Shown here: positions 58,573 through 64,000 of the stretch, one piece after another
Layout: each line of letters opens with the position of its first letter
Position numbering within the stretch: the first letter of the stretch is position 1
Assembly (NCBI GenBank): GCA_022821685.1
Contig: JAJEDD010000039.1
Location: 1-64,000 of the forward strand
Source of the DNA: Acidimicrobiia bacterium
Lineage (GTDB): Bacteria; Actinomycetota; Acidimicrobiia; Acidimicrobiales; Aldehydirespiratoraceae
Length of the DNA stretch: 64,000 nucleotides
Direction of reading: 5' to 3'
Program-made: the position numbers and the translations under genes
The notes under the pieces: model-generated
Told to the model about the DNA's origin: nothing
The model's database searches: none
The model's input: the letters and a program-made list of their open reading frames with translations, nothing else

Positions 58573-58716
58573 ATTTTTTACAAAAAATATTGCATACGTA
58601 CAGCGGGTCGGCTACGGTCCGCGCCGAGCGCTCTCAGGCCCCGCCTGAATTCGTTCGCTACCGAACGGTTGGTGTGCTACGGTCCGCCGCCATCGTCTCA
58701 GGAGGAGGAAACCCCC
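58573..58716 (+). promoter_or_regulatory. tandem promoters and operator of the branched-chain-type ABC operon
   Basis: Two -10 copies TACGGT occur at 58613-58618 and 58678-58683 within a repeated GCTACGGTCCGC. The first has TTGCAT (58590-58595) at a perfect 17-base spacing; the second has TTCGCT (58654-58659) at 18. CGTTCG (58652-58657) and CGAACG (58662-58667) form an inverted repeat over the second -35, a likely repressor site, perhaps for the GntR protein of the operon. An ATTTTTT-AC-AAAAAAT element at 58573-58588 may end the thrH transcript. Confidence 0.6.
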
Positions 58717-60261
58717 ATGAAGTTCAAGTCAGTGATCGCTCTCGTAGCGGTCCTGGGCCTCGTCGCCGCCGGCTGCGGCGACGATGACGAGCCCGCAGCC
58801 CCCGACACCAGCGCGGCTGATGCCGCCGCCGCAGCCGCGGAGGCCGAGGCTGAAGCGGCTGCCGCTGAGGCTGCCGCGGCCGAGGCTGAGGCCGCGGAGG
58901 CTGAGGCTGCCGCCCAGGAAGCGGCTGCGGAGGCCGAGGCTGCTGCCACCCGGGCTGCGGAGGCTGAGGCCGCCCTGGCGGCGGCAATGGAAGAGGCCGA
59001 GGGCGCGGTCGATCCCGACGTGGTGGCCGAGCTCGAAGCCCAGCTGGCCGCGGCCGAGGCGGAGGCTGAGGCCGCGGCTGCGGAGGCCGATGCGGCTGCT
59101 GCCGCGGCGGAGGAGGCCATGGCCGGACCCGAGCCCATGGTCCAGGCCGTCGACATCAGGGCCGCGCTCAACGCCGACCTCGACAACTGCGGGCCCGCGC
59201 CGTCCGGCGACCCGATCAGGGTCGGCATGGCCATGGACTTCAGCGACGTGGTCGGCTTCGTCGACATCCCCGGCTCCAAGCTGGTGCCCCACTTCGCCAA
59301 CCTGATCAACTGCACCGGCGGCGTCAACGGCTCGCCCGTCGAAGTACGGGTCGAGGACGTCGGCGGCGACGCCACCACCGCCGGCGTGGCCGCCAACGCA
59401 CTGCTCGACTGGGGCGCGCACTTCATAATCGGCCCGCCCTTCGCCGACTTCACCCTGCCCATCCTGCAGGCCACCGGGGGCCAGGTGCCGGTGTTCGTGG
59501 CCGCCTCCACCGAGCCCACGCTGTCCGACATCGAGAACAACTCGTTCCTGGTGACCTTCGACGACCGGGGCCAGTCCACCGCCGCGGCCGAGTGGGCCCT
59601 CGACCAGGGCATCAACCGAGCCTTCGTGTTCACCCAGCCCGGCCCCTACACCGGCTACAACCCCGACGTGTTCAAGGAGGTCTTCGAGGCCGGCGGCGGC
59701 GAGATCGTCGCTGAGCACACCTACGAGTGGGCCGCCGACACCGACTTCTCGGCCCAGGTGGCCGATCTGGCCGAGGTGCTCCAGAACAACGAGGCCTTCT
59801 TCTCGGCCGCGCTCGGCTTCCAGGTCACCGCGCTGAGGGGCCAGCTCGAAGGCGCCGGGTTCGACAACATCACCTACATCGGCACCGACGCGCTCGACGC
59901 CACCGGCATCGCCTTCGAGGCCAACAACGAGGGCATCGTGCACACGCCCCACATCAACGTCGAGCCGGGCGGGCTCAACGACCGCCTGCTCCAGGGCTAC
60001 TCCGCCGCCAACGACGGCGAGGTGCTCGAGAGCCAGGGCTTCATGGGCCTCTACGTCGACTCCCTGCTGCTGGGCATCCAGGGCATCGCCAACTGCGGCT
60101 GCACCGATTCGGCCCAGATCGGCGACGCGGTGGCCCAGATCCAGGGCTTCGAGGGCTTCAGCGGCACGATCAGCTACGTCGGCACCACCGGCACCCCCCC
60201 CAAGTCGGTTCCGATCAAGCGGATCGTCAACGGCCAGGACGTCCTCGTCGAGATGAGGTGA
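58717..60261 (+). CDS. branched-chain-type ABC substrate-binding lipoprotein with Ala/Glu linker
   Basis: This 514-residue lipoprotein has a signal and lipobox (LGLVAAGC), then about 115 residues almost wholly of Ala and Glu (residues about 29-145, heptad-like, predicted long coiled coil), then a Leu/Ile/Val-type binding domain (IRVGMAMDFSDVVGFVDIPGSKLVP, PPFADFTLPILQATGGQVPVFV, GYNPDVFKEVFEAGGGEIV, TYIGTDALD). It captures an extracellular small molecule for the LivH/LivMG transporter. The linker is far longer than the usual short tether and could reach across a thick cell wall. GGAGGAGG precedes ATG 58717. Confidence 0.9.
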   Translation: MKFKSVIALVAVLGLVAAGCGDDDEPAAPDTSAADAAAAAAEAEAEAAAAEAAAAEAEAAEAEAAAQEAAAEAEAAATRAAEAEAALAAAMEEAEGAVDPDVVAELEAQLAAAEAEAEAAAAEADAAAAAAEEAMAGPEPMVQAVDIRAALNADLDNCGPAPSGDPIRVGMAMDFSDVVGFVDIPGSKLVPHFANLINCTGGVNGSPVEVRVEDVGGDATTAGVAANALLDWGAHFIIGPPFADFTLPILQATGGQVPVFVAASTEPTLSDIENNSFLVTFDDRGQSTAAAEWALDQGINRAFVFTQPGPYTGYNPDVFKEVFEAGGGEIVAEHTYEWAADTDFSAQVADLAEVLQNNEAFFSAALGFQVTALRGQLEGAGFDNITYIGTDALDATGIAFEANNEGIVHTPHINVEPGGLNDRLLQGYSAANDGEVLESQGFMGLYVDSLLLGIQGIANCGCTDSAQIGDAVAQIQGFEGFSGTISYVGTTGTPPKSVPIKRIVNGQDVLVEMR

Positions 60262-60367
60262 CGGCCGACCGACCAACCATTCCCCCCGGAAACGGCCGCT
60301 GACCGAGACCGAGATCGAGCCATGGCGCTTGCAGTGTCTCGGTGCGGGCCGTCCGAAATGAGCCCGT

Positions 60368-60401
60368 CCGTCGGGGCCGGTGAGTTCATCGGCCCCGACG
60401 G
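60368..60401 (+). terminator. strong hairpin between binding-protein and LivH genes
   Basis: CCGTCGGGGCCG (60368-60379) pairs perfectly with CGGCCCCGACGG (60390-60401) around a 10-base loop, 19 bases before the LivH start. In operons of this type such hairpins act as partial terminators or stabilise the upstream message, so that the binding protein is made in excess of the membrane parts. Confidence 0.75.
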
Positions 60402-60419
60402 GGCTCGCGGTGACACGCC

Positions 60420-61307
60420 ATGACCGACCTTGTGCAGAACGTGATCGACGGGCTGGGCCGGGGCAGCATCTACGCGCTGCTGGCGCTGGGCGTAGCCGTG
60501 GTGTTCGGAGTGATGCATCTGCTGAACTTCGCCCACGGGGAACTGATCACCGTGAGCGGCTACGCCGCCTACGCCGCGTTCAGCAACGGCTGGTCGTGGT
60601 ATCTGGTGGCCCCGCTGATCGTGGTGGTGTCGGTGGTCGCCAACGTCGTCATCGAGCGGATCGCCTTCAGCCGGGTGCGGGGCTCCTCGGAGTTCACGCA
60701 GCTGCTCACCTCCTTCGGCATCCACTTCCTGGTGTCGGCCATCTTCTTGATGTACATCGGGGCCCGGGTCCAGACCTTCGCCGAGCCGAGCTGGATCGCC
60801 GACACCTACTCGCTGGGGCCGCTGCGGGTGGAGGTCTTCGACACCGTGGTCATCATCGTGACCATCGTCACCCTGGCCCTCACCGCGGCCGTTCTGCAGC
60901 GCACCATGTTCGGGCTGGCGCTGCGGGCCGCGGCCGACGACTTCGATGCGGCCCGACTGATGGGCGTCAACTCCGACCGGGTGATCCGCGGCGCCTTCGC
61001 CCTGTCGGGTGCGCTGGCCGGCATCGCCGGGATCTTCTGGCTGATGCGGGCCGGACACACCTCGCCCTCCTCGGGCATCAGCCCGATGCTCAGCGGCGTG
61101 CTGGCCGCGCTCATCGGCGGGCTCGGAAGCCTGCGGGGCGCGGTGATCGGGGGACTGGCGCTGGGCATGGCCGAGGTGATGCTGCGCACCTGGCTGCCGG
61201 GAACGGCCGCCGCGCTCACCCAGGGGGTGGTGTTCACCCTGATCGCGCTGTTGTTCATCTTCCGCCCCGGCGGCATCGTCAATGTGGCCCACGCGGAGCG
61301 GGTCTGA
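60420..61307 (+). CDS. livH: branched-chain amino acid-type ABC permease LivH
   Basis: This 295-residue permease has about eight hydrophobic helices and the LivH family core: LGRGSIYALLALGVAVVFGVMHLLNFAHGEL at the N-terminus, ALRAAADDFDAARLMGVNSDRVIRGAFALSGALAGIAGIFW and the GSLRGAVIGGLALGMAEVMLR end. It forms the channel with the LivM half of the downstream fusion. Its stop overlaps the next start (TGATG). Confidence 0.92.
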   Translation: MTDLVQNVIDGLGRGSIYALLALGVAVVFGVMHLLNFAHGELITVSGYAAYAAFSNGWSWYLVAPLIVVVSVVANVVIERIAFSRVRGSSEFTQLLTSFGIHFLVSAIFLMYIGARVQTFAEPSWIADTYSLGPLRVEVFDTVVIIVTIVTLALTAAVLQRTMFGLALRAAADDFDAARLMGVNSDRVIRGAFALSGALAGIAGIFWLMRAGHTSPSSGISPMLSGVLAALIGGLGSLRGAVIGGLALGMAEVMLRTWLPGTAAALTQGVVFTLIALLFIFRPGGIVNVAHAERV

Positions 61308-63223
61308 TGTCTTCGGCGGGCGGATGGGCGCGCAAGCGGCGGCGCGAGGCCGGCCTGCTGTTCAGTGACCCGCGGCGCGACGTCGCCTTCCCGCTGGCGG
61401 GCGGAGTCGTGCTGTTCGCGGCCTTCGTGGGCTCGGGGCTGCTGTACACGGCGGTGGTGGAGGGCGCCGCGGCCGAGAAGCTGATAACCGCCATGTTCAT
61501 CGACGCCGTCATGGTGATCGGGATCCAGATCTATGTCGGCAACACCGGTGTGTTCTCCTTCGGCCACGTCGGCTTCGGGGCAGTGGCCGGTTACGCCTTC
61601 GCTCTGTTCGCCATCGCCCCCGACGACAAGCTCACCCGCATACCGGATGCTCCCTGGGGACTGGTCGACGTGCACCTGTCGCCGGCTGCGGCCACCGCGG
61701 TGGCGGTCGGGGTCACGCTGGTGGTGGCGCTGGTGGTCGGGATCGGGCTGGGACGCTCCGGAGCGAGGTCGGGCTCGGTGGCGGCCACGGTCATCACCCT
61801 GGCCCTGCTGTTCTTCACCCACGAGGTCGCCACCAGCTGGAACGACCTCACCGGCGGCGAGCGGGCCGGGCTGACCTTCGGGATCGGCGACACGCTCCAG
61901 ACCCGCACACCGATCTACATCGTGCTGCTCGCCTCGATCATCGCGGCCCTGCTGTTCGCTCGCAGCAGCGTCGGACGGCTCAGCCACGCCGCCCGCGAGG
62001 ACAACTTGGCCGCTCGGGCCATGGGCATCGATCCGGTGGTGCAGCAGACGCTGGCGCTGCTGCTGTCGGTGGCGGTGGTGTCGGTGGCCGCCTCGCTGCG
62101 GGTCTACGAGATCGGGAGCCTCCTGCCCGAGTTCTTCTTCTTCAACTACACGCTGCTCACCCTGGTGATGCTCATCGTGGGCGGCCGCAACGGCGTGACC
62201 GGCGCCCTGCTGGGGGTGGCGGTCATCACCGCGGTGCGCGAAAGCGCCCGGCGCATGGGCTCCGACGGCTACGAGGTGTTCGGGATCGGGCTCGACGGCA
62301 ATCTCGACTGGGTGTTCCGGGAGGGGCTGCCCACGGTGCTGCTCGGGCTGGCCATGGTCGGGTTCATGATCTGGCGGCCCAACGGGGTGCTGGGCGACTG
62401 GGAGATCGACGCCTGGCTGTCGCGCCGCCTGGTCCGCCGCCGGCCCCCCGCCCCCGCCGCCGAGGCCCCCGTGCCCGAGGCTGTCGATCTGCGGGCCGGC
62501 GGCGTGTCGGTGGAGTTCGGCGGCTTCCGCGCCCTCGACGACGCCACCGTCGAGGTCTCCAACCGCGAGATCGTGGGGCTGATCGGCCCCAACGGCGCCG
62601 GCAAGACGACCCTGGTGAACGTGATGACCGGCATCGTGAAGCCCACCGCCGGGGAGGTGAGCCTGGGCGAGCTACCGCTGACCGCGGCGCCGTCGCACGA
62701 GATCGCCCGAGCCGGGCTAGTGAGGACGTTCCAGAATCTCAGGCTGTTCACCTCGCTCACCGTCCGCGAGAACGTGGAGGTGGCCGCGCTGGTGGCCGCC
62801 GTCTACCGCAACGGCGGCGACCGGGCCAGCATCGACGCCATCGTGGCCGGCGCCGGTCTGTGGGACCAGCGGGACCGCCGGGCCGGCCAGCTCGACTACG
62901 GCAACTCCCGGCGCTTGGAGCTGGCCCGGGCCGCGGCGGCCGCGCCGGCTTTCCTGCTGCTCGACGAGCCGACCAGCGGGATGAGCGACGCCGAGTCGCT
63001 GGCGATGGTCGACAGCGTCCGGCGAATGGCCGCCGCGGTGGGGGCCGGGGTGCTGGTCATCGACCACGACCTCAACTTCATCACTGGGATCTGCGACCGG
63101 GTCTACTGCCTGGACCAGGGCCGGGTGATCGCCCTCGGCACGCCCAACGAGGTGCAGGCCGACGCCGCGGTCCAAGCGGCCTACCTCGGCAGCGCCGCCT
63201 CCAACGGTGCGGGGACGCCATGA
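61307..63223 (+). CDS. LivM-LivG fusion (ABC permease plus ATPase)
   Basis: This 638-residue fusion has an N-terminal LivM permease (about 1-360; IYVGNTGVFSFGHVGFGAVAGYAFALFAI, LAARAMGIDPVVQQTLALLLS) and a C-terminal ATPase (about 375-638) with Walker A GPNGAGKTTLVNVMTG, Q-loop RTFQNLRLF, Walker B FLLLDEPTSGMSDAE and VIDHDLNFI. The signature is altered: LDYGNSRRLELARA in place of LSYGxQRRLEIARA, losing the key Ser. A second ATPase (LivF) is not present here and may lie beyond the window. The GntR gene overlaps its stop (ATGA). Confidence 0.9.
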   Translation: MSSAGGWARKRRREAGLLFSDPRRDVAFPLAGGVVLFAAFVGSGLLYTAVVEGAAAEKLITAMFIDAVMVIGIQIYVGNTGVFSFGHVGFGAVAGYAFALFAIAPDDKLTRIPDAPWGLVDVHLSPAAATAVAVGVTLVVALVVGIGLGRSGARSGSVAATVITLALLFFTHEVATSWNDLTGGERAGLTFGIGDTLQTRTPIYIVLLASIIAALLFARSSVGRLSHAAREDNLAARAMGIDPVVQQTLALLLSVAVVSVAASLRVYEIGSLLPEFFFFNYTLLTLVMLIVGGRNGVTGALLGVAVITAVRESARRMGSDGYEVFGIGLDGNLDWVFREGLPTVLLGLAMVGFMIWRPNGVLGDWEIDAWLSRRLVRRRPPAPAAEAPVPEAVDLRAGGVSVEFGGFRALDDATVEVSNREIVGLIGPNGAGKTTLVNVMTGIVKPTAGEVSLGELPLTAAPSHEIARAGLVRTFQNLRLFTSLTVRENVEVAALVAAVYRNGGDRASIDAIVAGAGLWDQRDRRAGQLDYGNSRRLELARAAAAAPAFLLLDEPTSGMSDAESLAMVDSVRRMAAAVGAGVLVIDHDLNFITGICDRVYCLDQGRVIALGTPNEVQADAAVQAAYLGSAASNGAGTP

Positions 63224-63906
63224 GCGTCGGCTATCCGACCGCTGATGTGGGGCGGCGCCGGCGGGCCAGCCTCGCCGATGAGGCCGTGACCTACGTTCGG
63301 GATCTCATCCTGGCCGGGGCGCTCAAGCCCGGTGCCAAGATCGACCAGGACGCCATCGGCGAGGCGCTCGGCGTGAGCCGCAGCCCGGTGCGGGAAGCGC
63401 TGGTCATCCTCGGGCGCGAGGGTCTGGTGGAAGTAACCCCCCGCCGGGGCGCGTCGGTGGCCGACCTGTCGCCCGACGACATCATCGACCACTACGAGCT
63501 GTTCGGGGTGGTGGCGGGCCGGGCCGCGGCCATGGCCGCGGTGTCGCTCAAGGACGACGAGATCGCCGAGCTGGCCGCCATCCACGAGCGCTTCGAGCAC
63601 GACCGCGGCGAGGACCTCTCCGCGTTGAACAACGCCTTCCACCGGGTGATCAACTCCGCCGCGCCCCGCCGCACCCGGTGGCTGCTGCAGCTGCTGTTCC
63701 GCTCGGTGCCGTCGCGCTACTACGAGTTCATCGAGGGCTGGGACGCGCAGGCCGTCGGACATCACGCCGCCATCCTCGAGGCCATCGCGGCCCGCGACGC
63801 CGACGGCGCCCGCCGGGCCATGGAGGAGCACCTCCACCAGAGCGGGATCGCGGCGGTGGAGCTGCTGCAGCGCCGCGGCTACTGGGACCGGGAGGCCGCG
63901 CCGTGA
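63220..63906 (+). CDS. GntR family (FadR/FCD-type) transcriptional regulator
   Basis: This 228-residue regulator has an N-terminal winged helix (LADEAVTYVRDLILAGALKPGAKIDQDAIGEALGVSRSPVREALVILGREGLVEV) and a C-terminal FCD ligand domain with the metal-type residues DDIIDHYELFGVVAGRAAAMAA and H of NAFHRVIN, GHHAAILEAI. It starts inside the LivMG stop and likely senses the transported compound and controls this operon. The inverted repeat in the operon promoter is a candidate site. Confidence 0.9.
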   Translation: MSVGYPTADVGRRRRASLADEAVTYVRDLILAGALKPGAKIDQDAIGEALGVSRSPVREALVILGREGLVEVTPRRGASVADLSPDDIIDHYELFGVVAGRAAAMAAVSLKDDEIAELAAIHERFEHDRGEDLSALNNAFHRVINSAAPRRTRWLLQLLFRSVPSRYYEFIEGWDAQAVGHHAAILEAIAARDADGARRAMEEHLHQSGIAAVELLQRRGYWDREAAP

Positions 63907-64000
63907 CCGCCGCCGGAACCGCCCCCCACGCCGTGGCCGCGGCCGACGACTTCGACCTGATCCGCAGCGAGGTTCGGCGCCTGTGCGACAAGTACGGCAA
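63903..64000 (+). CDS. partial gene, probable acyl-CoA dehydrogenase N-terminus
   Basis: The frame starts with GTG 63903, overlapping the GntR stop, and reads to the window edge (VTAAGTAPHAVAAADDFDLI, then RSEVRRLCDKYG). DFDLIRSEVRRLCDKYG is a typical acyl-CoA dehydrogenase N-terminal helix. If right, the operon imports a compound and starts its CoA-linked breakdown. The piece is only 32 codons. Confidence 0.5.
   Translation, partial: MTAAGTAPHAVAAADDFDLIRSEVRRLCDKYG

Overview
The window is high-GC (roughly 70%) actinobacterial chromosome, densely coded, with many GTG starts and many 1-4 base stop/start overlaps. An F420 biosynthesis gene (cofC/fbiD), flavin/F420-type monooxygenases, a PAC2 protein and a leuA gene behind a Leu-codon leader peptide all fit Actinobacteria. 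The gene repertoire (VOC, PhyH, enoyl-CoA hydratase and branched-chain transport genes) would suit an Acidimicrobiia-like lineage, but that placement is inference. No rRNA, tRNA, CRISPR array or intact transposon was seen.

Layout. 0.1-7.4 kb: catabolic cluster (N,N-dimethylformamidase-like protein, Zn alcohol dehydrogenase, three VOC/extradiol-type proteins, Ldh2-family dehydrogenase, PhyH dioxygenase). 7.5-11.4 kb: four-gene ABC exporter. 11.6-16.1 kb: enoyl-CoA hydratase, then a type III restriction subunit whose methyltransferase partner is reduced to a 58-codon remnant, then an SDR. 16.2-25.9 kb: PAC2 protein, leuA with attenuator, two LLM oxidoreductases, enoyl-CoA hydratase, a coiled-coil DD-carboxypeptidase, a methyltransferase and a diacylglycerol-kinase-like protein. 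25.9-31 kb: P-type ATPase, PIG-L deacetylase, cofC, gpsA.

31.2-52.0 kb is the most unusual part. It holds scattered members of the Nit1C (cyanide/nitrogen-starvation) family set: MSMEG_0565-type glycosyltransferase, Sll0787-type AIR-synthase-like protein, MSMEG_0568-type radical SAM protein, MSMEG_0567-type GNAT and MSMEG_0572/Sll0783-type protein. They are interleaved with a cobalt-type nitrile hydratase (beta-alpha-accessory), an AmiS/UreI amide channel, a nitrate/taurine-type ABC importer, an FdrA/DUF1116/carbamate-kinase module related to oxamate carbamoyltransferase, an adenylosuccinate-lyase-like enzyme and several unknowns. The Nit1C nitrilase is absent from the window. My inference is a nitrile/cyanide-nitrogen assimilation locus in which hydratase plus amide channel take the place of the nitrilase.

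52-57.3 kb: rnhB with an in-frame insertion, an Nfu-N-like protein, a DUF4143 ATPase, an IS3 scrap, and a type II restriction-modification pair (MT-A70 methyltransferase with its own HTH, and a BglII/BstYI-like nuclease). 57.4-64 kb: VOC protein, ThrH phosphatase, then a branched-chain-amino-acid-type ABC operon (SBP with a very long Ala/Glu linker, LivH, a LivM-LivG fusion, GntR regulator) running into a probable acyl-CoA dehydrogenase cut by the window edge.

Two genome-level features cross the window. A dispersed ~145 bp intergenic repeat family (called R1 here) occurs at least eleven times and often abuts stop codons. Short direct duplications (about 20-70 bp) recur at gene junctions.
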